From positions 62,001 to 126,000 of the forward strand of contig CAXXNS010000001.1 of the NCBI GenBank assembly GCA_963666895.2: a stretch of DNA of 64,000 nt, in the 5' to 3' direction. The DNA comes from G963666895 sp963666895. GTDB lineage: Bacteria; Desulfobacterota; Desulfovibrionia; Desulfovibrionales; Desulfovibrionaceae. Numbering within the stretch: position 1 is the stretch's first letter; every line of letters begins with the position of its first letter. Position numbers and translations under genes: made by a program. Below, piece by piece: positions 25,030-33,602 of the stretch. The notes under the pieces are model-generated. The model had not been told where the DNA came from. It made no database searches and was given only the letters and a program-made list of their open reading frames with translations.

Positions 25030-25599
25030 ATGTCCATCGCCCAAGCGCAAACGGTCGTCAACGAGCAGCCCCCGGTGCAGGAACACCTGCCCGGCTTCAC
25101 CACCGCCCTGGGCGCGGTGCTCAAGCGGCCGCAAAAATTCTTCGAGGACTTCCCGGCCAAGCCGGGATACCGGGCTCCCCTCATGTTCCTGTCCGTGGCG
25201 GCGCTGTTCTACGCCGCGGTAAGCTACAGCTATTTCTTCCAGGGATCCATGAACATGACCGTGGCCGTGCTGATCAACGCCATGGTCATGCCCTTTGCCC
25301 TGGCCGGGGTGACCTGGGTCGTCCTGACCATGAGCTCCGGCAAGGTGAGCTACGAAAAGCTGATCGCCATGTACGCCTACGCCTCGGGAGCGGTGATGCT
25401 TTTCTCCTGGGTGCCCATGGTGGGCTACGCCTGCGAGGTCTGGAAAGCCGGCCTCATGGCCTGCGCCCTGGCCAAGGGATTCGACCTGGGCTGGAAGCGG
25501 GGCATCGTGGTGGTGGCGGCCACCTTCCTGGTGGTCATGCTCTTTATCTGGTCGGCCATGCCCGTGATCCAGCAACTGCGCGGCGTGGTCCCGGCCTGA
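25030..25599 (+). CDS. Yip1-domain-like multi-pass membrane protein
   Basis: 189 residues with an AGGAG ribosome-binding site. A cytoplasmic start with the typical pattern LKRPQKFFEDFPAKPGYRAPLMFL leads into about five TM helices, as in bacterial Yip1/YIP1-like proteins. Function of the family in bacteria is not established. Last gene of the DASS operon; a terminator follows. Confidence 0.75.
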   Translation: MSIAQAQTVVNEQPPVQEHLPGFTTALGAVLKRPQKFFEDFPAKPGYRAPLMFLSVAALFYAAVSYSYFFQGSMNMTVAVLINAMVMPFALAGVTWVVLTMSSGKVSYEKLIAMYAYASGAVMLFSWVPMVGYACEVWKAGLMACALAKGFDLGWKRGIVVVAATFLVVMLFIWSAMPVIQQLRGVVPA

Positions 25600-25627
25600 T
25601 CCGGCTCCTACCGTTCCACTCGAACGA

Positions 25628-25666
25628 AAAGGCCCTGGCGGATATCCCGTCGGGGCCTTTCCTTTT
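25628..25666 (+). terminator. Bidirectional terminator between converging operons
   Basis: AAAAGGCCC and GGGGCCTTT stem with T-rich flank on both strands, lying between the Yip1-like gene and the leftward glycerate kinase gene. Confidence 0.75.
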
Positions 25667-25670
25667 CCGG

Positions 25671-27038
25671 TCAGGGGATCAGGGCCAAGGCCAGATCGCA
25701 GACGTTGGTGCCCGTGGGGCCGGTCCGCAGCAGGCCGTGGAAGCGGTTGAAAAAGGTGTGGGAGTCGTTGTTGTCCAGGGCCAAATCCATGCTTTGCGCG
25801 TCCACCCCGGGCAGCTCAAGCAGGGCCCGGTCCGCAAAGGCTCCGGCCGCGTCCGTGGGGCCGTCCGTTCCGTCCGTGGACGCGGCCAGGAAAGTCACGC
25901 CGGACAACTGTTCGTCCTGGGCCATGGCCCGCAAAAAAGCCAGGGCCATCTCCTGGTTGCGCCCGCCCCTGCCGTTGCCGCGCAGGGTAACCACGCTCTC
26001 GCCCCCGGCCAGCAGGCAGATCGGCCGCCCCGCTCGCCCCGCCCTGCCAAGGCGCAATCCGCGCACCGCCTCGGCCAGGGCCCGCCCCTCTTGCCGGGCC
26101 TCGCCCAGCAGGGGCCGGTCCAGCAGCACCACCTCCCAGCCAAGGGCACGGGCCTTGTCCGCCGCACCGTTCAGGGCCGTTTGGTTGTCACCCAGCAGGA
26201 CCCAGTGGGCGCGCTCCAGGGCCGGGTCGCCGGGCTTGAGCGTCTCGGGCCGCTCCTTGGCCGCGCCTTGGCGCAGCCAGTCCAGCACCGGGCCCGGCAT
26301 CCTCCCGGACACGCCCCTGCGCTCCAGGATGTCCAGGGCCTGGGCATGGGTGGTCGGGTCCGGGGCCGTGGGGCCGGAGGCTATTGTGGCGGCCGCCTCG
26401 CCAACGTCGTCGGCCATGACATCGGCCATGACGTCTGACAGCGCCAGGGTCAGGCAGGCGGCCGGAGCCAGGGCGCGCAGCAGCCCGCCGCCCTTGATGG
26501 CCGAAAGGTGCTTGCGCACGGTATTGATTTCATGGATGTCCGCGCCGCAGGCCAGGAGCAACCGGGTGGCCTCCTGCTTGTGCCCCAAGGTCAGGGAAGG
26601 GTCCGCAGGGCAGGGCAGCAGGGCCGAGCCGCCGCCGCTCAGGAGGACCAGGGCCAGATCCTTGGGGCCGAGGCCCCGGGCCAGTTCCAGCATGCGCCGG
26701 GCCGCGGCCACGCCGTTCTCGTCCGGCACCGGATGCCCCGCCTCCAGCAGCTCGATCCGTTCAGGTACGGGACCGTGCCCGTATTTGGTCACGGCCAAGC
26801 CCCCTGCGAACCGGTCGCCGAGCCGGTCCGCGAGCAACTCCTCCACGGCCCGGCACATGGACCCGGCCGCCTTGCCCGCCGCCAGCACGGCCACCCGCTG
26901 GAAATCGTCCAAGGCCAGGGAGACCCCGTCCGCTTCCAAAACACCCTTGCCGACCCGGACCCGTTCCCGGATCAAGGACTCGGGATCCACGGCGGCCAGT
27001 CCGGCCCGGAACACGGTCTCCAATCCTTGGCGGCTCAA
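25671..27038 (-). CDS. Glycerate 2-kinase (MOFRL/DUF4147 type)
   Basis: 455 residues. Phosphorylates D-glycerate to 2-phosphoglycerate. Family blocks: AVLAAGKAAGSMCRAVEELL near the start, LLSGGGSALLPCP, NTVRKHLSAIKGGGL, and the C-terminal MOFRL part GGESVVTLRGNGRGGRNQEM with STDGTDGPTDAAGA. The start is a TTG overlapping the stop of the upstream dehydrogenase gene (ATTGA), so the two are coupled. An oddity: at the conserved SDV site the protein reads SDVMADVMADDVGE, encoded by a 12-bp direct repeat (26410-26433). Confidence 0.92.
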   Translation of the reverse strand: MSRQGLETVFRAGLAAVDPESLIRERVRVGKGVLEADGVSLALDDFQRVAVLAAGKAAGSMCRAVEELLADRLGDRFAGGLAVTKYGHGPVPERIELLEAGHPVPDENGVAAARRMLELARGLGPKDLALVLLSGGGSALLPCPADPSLTLGHKQEATRLLLACGADIHEINTVRKHLSAIKGGGLLRALAPAACLTLALSDVMADVMADDVGEAAATIASGPTAPDPTTHAQALDILERRGVSGRMPGPVLDWLRQGAAKERPETLKPGDPALERAHWVLLGDNQTALNGAADKARALGWEVVLLDRPLLGEARQEGRALAEAVRGLRLGRAGRAGRPICLLAGGESVVTLRGNGRGGRNQEMALAFLRAMAQDEQLSGVTFLAASTDGTDGPTDAAGAFADRALLELPGVDAQSMDLALDNNDSHTFFNRFHGLLRTGPTGTNVCDLALALIP

Positions 27039-28009
27039 TCGTAGAGTTCCGGGTTCAGGCAGGTGGGCGGGCGTTTCTCCATGAGCATGGCCAACAGGTT
27101 CTCCGCGGCCAGCACGGCCATGCCGTCGCGCGCGGAATGCGTGCCCGAGCCGATGTGCGGCAAAACGACCACGTTGTCCAGTTCGGCCAGGCCCGGGGCC
27201 ATGGCCGGTTCGTTCTCGTACACGTCCAGCCCGGCTCCGGCGATCTCCCCGGATTTCAGGGCGGCCACCAGGTCGTCTTCCTTGACCACCGGACCCCGGG
27301 CCGTGTTGATGACAAAGGCCGTGGGCTTCATGCGCTTGAAGGCCGAGGCGTCGAACAAATGCCGGGTGCCCTGGTTGAGCGGGGTGTGGATGGAGATGAA
27401 GTCCGACTCGGCCAGCAGGGTGTCGAAGTCCACCATGCGCCCGCCCAGGCCGTCCAACTCGGGGTTGGGTCGGCCGCTACGGCCCCCAAGGTACAGGATG
27501 GGCATGTCGAACCCCCGGGACAAGCGGGCCGTGGCCGTGCCGATGCGCCCGGCGCCCACGATGCCCAGGGTCTTGCCACTCACGTCCGCGCCGATGAACT
27601 GGAGCGGCTCCCAGCCCGGCCACTGCCCGGAGCGCATGACGCGGTCGGCCTCGACCACGCGCCGGGACACGGCCATGAGCAGGGTCCAGGCCAGCTCGGC
27701 CGTGGCCAGGGTGAGCACGTCCGGGGTGTTGGACACCGGCACGCCGTAGCGGGTGGCCGCGGCCACGTCGATATTGTCGAACCCCACCGCGTAATTGGCG
27801 TACCCCTTGAGCCCGGGCGCGGCCCTGAAAAATTCCTCGTCAATGCGGTCCATGAGCAGGCCGATCATGCCGTCGGACCTGCCGGCCTGTTCCAGCAGCT
27901 CGGCCCGGGTCAGGGGCCGATCCTCGGGGTTCACCTCCACCTGGCAGCACTTCCGCAGCCGGTCCAGCCCGGCCTGGGGAATCCTCCTGGTCACGTATAT
28001 CCTGTGCAT
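27035..28009 (-). CDS. D-2-hydroxyacid dehydrogenase (glyoxylate/hydroxypyruvate reductase type)
   Basis: 324 residues from the ATG at 28009, which has GGGAGG 6 nt upstream. NAD(P)-binding motif GIVGAGRIGTATARL (~150) and the catalytic Arg (NTARGPVV), Glu (DVYENEPA) and His (LPHIGSGTHSAR) are all present. With the downstream glycerate kinase it forms a likely route glyoxylate or hydroxypyruvate -> glycerate -> 2-phosphoglycerate. Substrate preference cannot be read from sequence. Confidence 0.9.
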   Translation of the reverse strand: MHRIYVTRRIPQAGLDRLRKCCQVEVNPEDRPLTRAELLEQAGRSDGMIGLLMDRIDEEFFRAAPGLKGYANYAVGFDNIDVAAATRYGVPVSNTPDVLTLATAELAWTLLMAVSRRVVEADRVMRSGQWPGWEPLQFIGADVSGKTLGIVGAGRIGTATARLSRGFDMPILYLGGRSGRPNPELDGLGGRMVDFDTLLAESDFISIHTPLNQGTRHLFDASAFKRMKPTAFVINTARGPVVKEDDLVAALKSGEIAGAGLDVYENEPAMAPGLAELDNVVVLPHIGSGTHSARDGMAVLAAENLLAMLMEKRPPTCLNPELYD

Positions 28010-28073
28010 GCAGCCTCCCGGGGATTGTTTCACCAATTGTTGTGCATCGTTGGGCGGAGCGGGTCAAGGGAAC

Positions 28074-28104
28074 AAAAAGGCCCCGGACGTCCGGGGCCTT
28101 TTCT
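28074..28104 (-). terminator. Terminator downstream of the first nrdD
   Basis: AAAAGGCCCCGGACGTCCGG is the start of a perfect palindromic stem ending GGGGCCTTTT; on the minus strand a T-run follows. Confidence 0.85.
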
Positions 28105-28145
28105 ATCGTCTCGGACGGCCGCGCCGCCCGATGACCTTCTTCTTG

Positions 28146-30203
28146 TCACGCCATCTCCGAGGTGTCCGCGAACATCACCCGGTCCGCGTACTCGGCCTGC
28201 TTGCCCTTGTTCCAGCGCTGCACGGGGCGGTAGTAGCCCACGATGCGCGAATAGACCTCGGCCTCGGCCCCGCAGGTCGGGCACTCGAAGTGCTCGCCCG
28301 CGATGTACCCGTGCTCCTTGCAGATGGAGAAGGTCGGGGTGATGGTCAGCGAGGGCATCTTGACCATGGAAAAGGCCTTGAGAATGAACTGCTTCAGGCT
28401 CTCCAGGTCGGCCTGGGCCTCGCCCAGGAAGGTGTGGAACACCGTGCCGCCCGTATACAGGGTCTGCAACTGGTCCTGGTGCTCCAGGGCGTAGAGCACG
28501 TCCTCGGAGATGCCCACGGGCAGGGCCGTGGAGTTGGTGTAGTACGGCGTGTCGTCGCCCGAAGTGATGATGTTGGCGTAAAGGTCCTTGTCGATCTTGG
28601 CCAGCCGGTAGCTGGTGCCCTCGGCCGGGGTGGCCTCCAGGTTGTAGAGGTGGCCGGTCTCTTCCTGGAAGCGCCTGGTCAACTCCAGCAAATGGTCCAG
28701 GGCGCGCTGCATGAACCGGACGCCCCCCTCGGTCTCGATGCCCTTGCCCAGCAGGTTCAGGCAGGCCTCGTGCCCGCCGATGAGGCCGATGGTGGAGAAA
28801 TGGCCCTTGTAGCCGTTGCGCAGGTAGCGCCTGGACCACGGGAACATGCCGTTGTCCATGTTGTTGGTGATGAGCTTGCGCTTGAACTCCAGGCTGTCCC
28901 GGGCCAATTCCGCATACTCGGTCAAAAGGTCCAGGAAGTCCTCCTCGGACTGGGACAGATAGGCCAGCTTGGGCAGGTTCAGGGTGACCACGCCGATGGA
29001 GCCGGTCAGGTCGCCCGCGCCGAACAGGCCGCCGGTCTTTTTCCTGAGTTCCCGCAGGTCCATGCGCAACCGGCAGCACATGGCGCGCACGTCCTCGGGC
29101 GAGATGTCCGAGTTGATGAAATTCTGGAACCAGGGCACCCCGTACTTGGCCGTCATCTTGAGCAAAAGCTCGCCGATCTCGGAGTCCCAGGGGAAATCCT
29201 CGGTGATGTTGTAGGTGGGGATGGGGAAGGAGAAGATGCGGCCGTGATGGTCGCCGTCCAGCATGACCTCCAGGAAGGCCTTGTTGAACATGTCCATCTC
29301 CGCGGTGAACTCGCCGTAGGTCCGGTCCTGGAGCTTGCCGCCGATGATCACGGCCTCCTTGGCGATGTGCTTGGGCGGCGTCACGTCCAGGGTCAGGTTG
29401 GTGAACGGCGACTGCCCGCCCCAGCGCGAGGTGGTGTTCAGGTTGAACAGGAACCGCTGCACGGCCTGGCGCACCTGCCCGTAGTCCAGCCCGTCGTAAC
29501 GGATGAACGGGGCCAGGTAGGTGTCCACGTTGTTGAAGGCCTGGGCCCCGGCCCACTCGTTCTGCAAGGTGCCGAGAAAGTTGACCATCTGTCCCAGGGC
29601 GGAATCAAAGTGCTTGGCCGGTCCGGCCGAGGAGCGGCTCTCCAGGTTGAAGCCCTCGAGCAGGAGCTCCCGCAGGCTCCATCCGGCGCAATAGCCCGCC
29701 AGCCCGAAGGACAGGTCATGGATGTGGAAGTAGCCGTGCTCGTGGGCCTGGCGCACCTCCACGGGATACTTCTCCAGGGTGTACCGGGCCTGGACCGTGC
29801 CCGACAGGTGGAGCATGAGGCCCTGGAAGGAGTGGGTCATGTTGGCGTTCTCGGACACCCGCCAGTCGGCCTTGTCCACGTAGTTGTCGATGACCTCCTT
29901 GATGTCCAGGTAGGCCTGCTTCTGCTCGCGCAGCTCGCGGCGCTTTTCCCGGTACAGGATGTAGCGCCGGGCCACCTCGAACTGCCGCGACTCCATGAGC
30001 ACCAGTTCCACGGTGTCCTGGACGTGCTCCTGCTCCGGGATGTCGAAGTCCGCGAGCTTGTCCGCCACCTTCTGGCCCAGCCGTTTGGCCAGGATGGGGT
30101 CCTTGATGCCGCTGGCGGACAGGGCCTTGAAAATGGCCTTGGCGATGCGGTCCGTGGACCACGTTTCCAGCCGGCCGTCCCGCTTCATAATTTGTAATGG
30201 CAT
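28146..30203 (-). CDS. nrdD: Anaerobic (class III) ribonucleoside-triphosphate reductase, paralogue 1
   Basis: 685 residues from the ATG at 30203. An ATP-cone-like N-terminus (MKRDGRLETWSTDRIAKAIF to ~100) carries allosteric control, followed by the ten-stranded barrel and the C-terminal glycyl-radical loop RIVGYYRPVQRWNKGKQAEY. Zn-site Cys/His are in ICKEHGY and ECPTCG. It reduces NTPs to dNTPs under anoxia after activation by NrdG. Very similar along its whole length to the paralogue at 30329-32386, but ends ADTSEMA rather than ADTCDRC. A terminator and an AT-rich 60-bp region precede it, so it probably has its own promoter. Confidence 0.95.
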   Translation of the reverse strand: MPLQIMKRDGRLETWSTDRIAKAIFKALSASGIKDPILAKRLGQKVADKLADFDIPEQEHVQDTVELVLMESRQFEVARRYILYREKRRELREQKQAYLDIKEVIDNYVDKADWRVSENANMTHSFQGLMLHLSGTVQARYTLEKYPVEVRQAHEHGYFHIHDLSFGLAGYCAGWSLRELLLEGFNLESRSSAGPAKHFDSALGQMVNFLGTLQNEWAGAQAFNNVDTYLAPFIRYDGLDYGQVRQAVQRFLFNLNTTSRWGGQSPFTNLTLDVTPPKHIAKEAVIIGGKLQDRTYGEFTAEMDMFNKAFLEVMLDGDHHGRIFSFPIPTYNITEDFPWDSEIGELLLKMTAKYGVPWFQNFINSDISPEDVRAMCCRLRMDLRELRKKTGGLFGAGDLTGSIGVVTLNLPKLAYLSQSEEDFLDLLTEYAELARDSLEFKRKLITNNMDNGMFPWSRRYLRNGYKGHFSTIGLIGGHEACLNLLGKGIETEGGVRFMQRALDHLLELTRRFQEETGHLYNLEATPAEGTSYRLAKIDKDLYANIITSGDDTPYYTNSTALPVGISEDVLYALEHQDQLQTLYTGGTVFHTFLGEAQADLESLKQFILKAFSMVKMPSLTITPTFSICKEHGYIAGEHFECPTCGAEAEVYSRIVGYYRPVQRWNKGKQAEYADRVMFADTSEMA

Positions 30204-30241
30204 AGGCTCTCTCCCGGAGATCAATAATTCCTACCAAAAAT

Positions 30242-30266
30242 ATCGAATTTTCTTCTTAACTTCGAT
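30242..30266 (-). promoter_or_regulatory. Inverted repeat in the AT-rich promoter region of the first nrdD
   Basis: ATCGAA (30242-30247) and TTCGAT (30261-30266) are 13 nt apart inside the AT-rich stretch between the two nrdD genes. A candidate operator; it does not match the NrdR box I know. Confidence 0.35.
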
Positions 30267-30283
30267 TTATCTATTGGAATTTC

Positions 30284-30319
30284 TGAAAAAAAAAGGAGGG
30301 AGCCCGACGGCTCCCCCCT
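30284..30319 (-). terminator. Terminator of the second nrdD
   Basis: On the minus strand GGGGGGAGCC / GGCTCCCTCC with a CGTCG-type loop is followed by nine T. It should stop transcription of the nrdG-nrdD unit before the first nrdD paralogue. Confidence 0.9.
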
Positions 30320-30328
30320 CTTCGATAC

Positions 30329-32386
30329 TTAGCAACGGTCGCAGGTATCGGCGAAGACCACGCGATCCGCGTACTCGGCCTGCTTGCCCTTGTTCCAGCG
30401 CTGCACCGGCCGATAGTAGCCCACGATGCGCGTGTACACCTCGGCCTCTGCCCCGCAGGTCGGGCACTCGAAGTGCTCGCCCTGGATGTACCCGTGCTCC
30501 TTGCAGATGGAGAAGGTCGGGGTGATGGACAGGTACGGCATCTTGGTGATGGTGAAGGCCTTGATGATGAACTGCTTCAGGCTCTCCAGGTCGGACTGGG
30601 ACTCGCCCAGGAAGGTGTGGAACACCGTGCCGCCCGTGTACAGGGGCTGGAGCTTGTTCTGGTGCTCCAGGGCGTAGATCACGTCGTCGGAGATGCCCAC
30701 GGGCAGGGCCGTGGAGTTGGTGTAGTACGGCGTTCCGTTGCCCGAGGTGACGATGTTGGCGTAGAGCTTCTTGTCGATCTTGGCCAGCCGGTAGCTGGTG
30801 CCCTCGGCCGGGGTGGCCTCCAGGTTGTAGAGGTTGCCGGTCTCCTCCTGGAAGCGGCTGGTCACGTCGCGCAGGTGGTTCAGGGCGCGGCGCATGAACC
30901 GGATGCCGGACTCGGTCTCGATGCCCTTGCCCAGCAGGTTCAGGCAGGCCTCGTGCCCGCCCAGCAGGCCGATGGTGGAGAAGTGGCCCTTGAACCCGTT
31001 CTTCAGGTAGCGCCGGGACCACGGGAACATGCCGTTTTCCAGGTTGTTGGTGATGAGCTTGCGCTTGAACTCCAGGCAATCCCGGGCCAGCTCGGCGTAC
31101 TCGGTGAGCAGGTCCAGGAACTCCTCCTCGGACTGGGACAAATAGGCCAGTTTGGCCATGTTCAGGGTGACCACGCCGATGGAGCCGGTCAGGTCGCCCG
31201 CGCCGAACAGGCCGCCGGTCTTGTTGCGGAGTTCCCGCAGGTCCATCTGGAGGCGGCAGCACATGCTGCGCACGTCCTCGGGCGAGATGTCCGAGTTGAT
31301 GAAGTTCTGGAAGTAGGGAACCCCGTACTTGGCCGTCAGCTTGAGCAGCAGATCGCCGATCTCGGAATCCCAGGGGAAGTCCTCGGTGACGTTGTAGGTG
31401 GGGATGGGGAAGGAGAAGATGCGGCCGTGGTAGTCGCCGTCCAGCATGACCTCTAGGAAGGCCTTGTTGAACATCTCCATCTCCGGGGCGAAGTCTCCGT
31501 AGGTGTAGTCCTGGAGCTCGCCGCCGATGATCACGGCCTCCTCGGCGATGTGCTTGGGCGGCACCAGGTCCAGGGAAAGGTTGGTGAACGGCGACTGCCC
31601 GCCCCAACGCGAGGTGGTGTTCAGGTTGAACACGAATTTCTGCACGGCCTGGCGCACCTGGGCATAGGTCATTTCGTCCTTGCGGATGAACGGGGCCAGG
31701 TAGGTGTCCACGTTGTTGAAGGCCTGGGCCCCGGCCCACTCGTTCTGCAGGGTGCCGAGGAAGTTGACCATCTGGCCCAGCACGGCGTCGAAGTGCTTGG
31801 CCGGGCCGGCCGAGGAACGGCCCTCCAGGTTGAAGCCCTCGAGCAGGAGGTCCCGCAGGCTCCACCCGGCGCAGTACCCGGCCAGGCCGAAGGAAAGGTC
31901 GTGGATGTGGAAGTAGCCGTGCTCATGGGCCTGGCGCACCTCCACGGGATACTTCTCCAGGGCGTAGCGGGCCTGGACCGTGCCCGAGAGGTGAAGCATG
32001 AGGCCCTGGAAGGAGTGGGTCATGTTGGCGTTCTCGGACACGCGCCAGTCCGCCTTGCCCACGTACTCGTCAATGACTCCGGTGATGTCCAGGTAGGCCT
32101 GCTTCTGCTCGCGCAGTTCGCGGCGCTTCTCCCTGTAGAGGATGTACCTGCGGGCCACGTCGAACTGACGCGACTCCATGAGCACCCGCTCGACTATGTC
32201 CTGGACGTGTTCCTGCTCCGGAATGTCGAAATCCGCGAGCTTGATCTCGACCTTGTGGCCGAGCCGTTTGGCAAGGATGGGATCCTTGATGCCGCTGGCG
32301 GACAGGGCTTTGAAAATGGCTTGGGAAATGCGGTCAGTTGACCACGTTTCCAACCGGCCGTCTCTCTTCATGATCTGAGAGGGCAT
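30329..32386 (-). CDS. nrdD: Anaerobic (class III) ribonucleoside-triphosphate reductase, paralogue 2
   Basis: 685 residues; ATG with CAGGAGG upstream. Same domain order as paralogue 1: ATP cone (MKRDGRLETWSTDRISQAIF), barrel core, Zn-site Cys, and glycyl-radical loop RIVGYYRPVQRWNKGKQAEY. It ends ADTCDRC, adding a CxxC at the tail that paralogue 1 lacks. The 3' end of nrdG overlaps its start by 53 bp, so the two are translated from one message and this is the copy tied to the activase. Confidence 0.95.
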   Translation of the reverse strand: MPSQIMKRDGRLETWSTDRISQAIFKALSASGIKDPILAKRLGHKVEIKLADFDIPEQEHVQDIVERVLMESRQFDVARRYILYREKRRELREQKQAYLDITGVIDEYVGKADWRVSENANMTHSFQGLMLHLSGTVQARYALEKYPVEVRQAHEHGYFHIHDLSFGLAGYCAGWSLRDLLLEGFNLEGRSSAGPAKHFDAVLGQMVNFLGTLQNEWAGAQAFNNVDTYLAPFIRKDEMTYAQVRQAVQKFVFNLNTTSRWGGQSPFTNLSLDLVPPKHIAEEAVIIGGELQDYTYGDFAPEMEMFNKAFLEVMLDGDYHGRIFSFPIPTYNVTEDFPWDSEIGDLLLKLTAKYGVPYFQNFINSDISPEDVRSMCCRLQMDLRELRNKTGGLFGAGDLTGSIGVVTLNMAKLAYLSQSEEEFLDLLTEYAELARDCLEFKRKLITNNLENGMFPWSRRYLKNGFKGHFSTIGLLGGHEACLNLLGKGIETESGIRFMRRALNHLRDVTSRFQEETGNLYNLEATPAEGTSYRLAKIDKKLYANIVTSGNGTPYYTNSTALPVGISDDVIYALEHQNKLQPLYTGGTVFHTFLGESQSDLESLKQFIIKAFTITKMPYLSITPTFSICKEHGYIQGEHFECPTCGAEAEVYTRIVGYYRPVQRWNKGKQAEYADRVVFADTCDRC

Positions 32387-33014
32387 TCGTCATCCTCCTG
32401 GGGGGTACGTATTTCTGCATGACCAGATCGAAGCCCGGAGGCAGGTAACTCCGGGCGATATCCACGTCCGTGTCGGTAAGTTCGGGCACCCGCGTGGTGC
32501 GGAAGTAGAAAGATTTGGGATGCTGTCTGGCCAATTCAAAGATCTGGCCCAGGTTTTCACGGGCCTGGTCGCCGGAAACGGCCTTGCCGGTCAGCTTGCC
32601 GTATTTATGGAAGGGACCTTTGACGTCCACGGCGAAGCGGTCGGCCAGGCGAAAATGGATAAGTTCGGCCACCACGTGGGGCCGCATGCCGTTGGTGTCC
32701 ACCTTGACGGGCAGGCCGAGCTTCCTGATCTCGTAGAGGAGCTCGCCCAGGCCGGGAACCGTGGTCGGCTCGCCGCCGGTGACAGTGACGCCGGACAGCC
32801 AGCGGGACCGCTCGGCCAGGGCCACCTTGAGCTTGTAGTGGGGGATCACGGGCAGGGTGTCCATATTCCAGGCCAGGTCGAAGTTGTGGCAGGTGGGGCA
32901 GCGCAGGTTGCAGCCACCGAGAAAGATGACCGCGCAGGGATATCCGGGCCAATCGCACAAGCTGAACCGCTCGAAACCGCGCACATACTTCCAAACGCCA
33001 GCCGGCTCGTTCAT
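32334..33014 (-). CDS. nrdG: Anaerobic ribonucleotide reductase activating protein (radical SAM)
   Basis: 226 residues. The [4Fe-4S]-binding motif CNLRCPTC is the CxxxCxxC of radical SAM enzymes, followed by TVTGGEPT, the SAM-binding GGE motif. It makes the glycyl radical in NrdD. The C-terminal 17 codons lie inside nrdD paralogue 2 in another frame, an unusually long overlap; the tail PPRRMTNALSDHEERR looks like an unselected extension. The ATG has GAGAGAGG upstream. First gene of the operon behind a 227-nt leader. Confidence 0.93.
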   Translation of the reverse strand: MNEPAGVWKYVRGFERFSLCDWPGYPCAVIFLGGCNLRCPTCHNFDLAWNMDTLPVIPHYKLKVALAERSRWLSGVTVTGGEPTTVPGLGELLYEIRKLGLPVKVDTNGMRPHVVAELIHFRLADRFAVDVKGPFHKYGKLTGKAVSGDQARENLGQIFELARQHPKSFYFRTTRVPELTDTDVDIARSYLPPGFDLVMQKYVPPRRMTNALSDHEERRPVGNVVN

Positions 33015-33136
33015 TGCGCCTCTCTCTCCGGAAAAACCGCGCCTCAGGGAAGAAGGAATCCCACCCTTCCCGGCCCCACCCGGGAACCCATTTTGACGAC
33101 CCGTTCGCCCGTAATGTTCGTTTTGTTACTCACTCC

Positions 33137-33157
33137 AAAAAAGACGGCCACGCCGTC
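33137..33157 (-). terminator. Attenuator-like terminator in the nrdG leader
   Basis: On the minus strand GACGGC-GTG-GCCGTC is followed by TTTTTT. It lies between the promoter (33248-33276) and nrdG, so it would abort transcription unless an alternative structure forms. Confidence 0.6.
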
Positions 33158-33247
33158 CATTTCTATCTATCCCAGGCAAAAAGTTTTGTACAGGGGGGGT
33201 CCGAAATAAAATTCAAGCCGTACGGTGCCTTGAGGCAGTTACGAGTG

Positions 33248-33276
33248 ATTATACCCGATTGAGGAGAATGTAACAT
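33248..33276 (-). promoter_or_regulatory. Sigma-70-type promoter for the nrdG operon
   Basis: A perfect TATAAT -10 (33253-33248 on the minus strand) with ATGTTA 17 nt upstream as a weak -35. Start near 33241, giving a 227-nt leader with small hairpins (TGCCTCAAGGCA) and the attenuator. Confidence 0.6.
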
Positions 33277-33602
33277 TTTTTTCCACAATACGGCTTTTGG
33301 CAGTTGCGCGGAAATACTGACACTTTTCTAGAGAAAGTTTAGAAGTTTTTTTTCAAGCCGAAGGTTGCGAACAATGGTGGATATCTGGGGGAACGCCGCG
33401 AACGCGGTAGGGGGAACGTAACAAACCCGACACAAAAAGGCCAGGGCCTTTTCAAATTGCCAGGCACTTTTTTTGCTACATCCTGGAAACGCGATCTTTT
33501 TTCCCTGTACTTGGCAACGACCGCCTTGGCGGTGTAATCATGGGCAAGAAGACGAGACAGCCGGACCACGTCCGCGCCGGACCTGCAACCAGAGGCTTTT
33601 TC
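33277..33602. other. AT-rich intergenic region with hairpins, no gene seen
   Basis: The divergent region between nrdG and the secreted protein gene. It holds an inverted repeat CTTTTCTAGAGAAAG (about 33326-33340), a stable small hairpin CCGCGAACGCGG (about 33395-33406), and two consecutive hairpins near 33433-33477 (AAAAGGCC-AGG-GCCTTTT, then TTGCCAGGCAC with seven T). The last two could terminate a short rightward RNA of about 100 nt, but I recognise no known RNA family. Confidence 0.35.
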
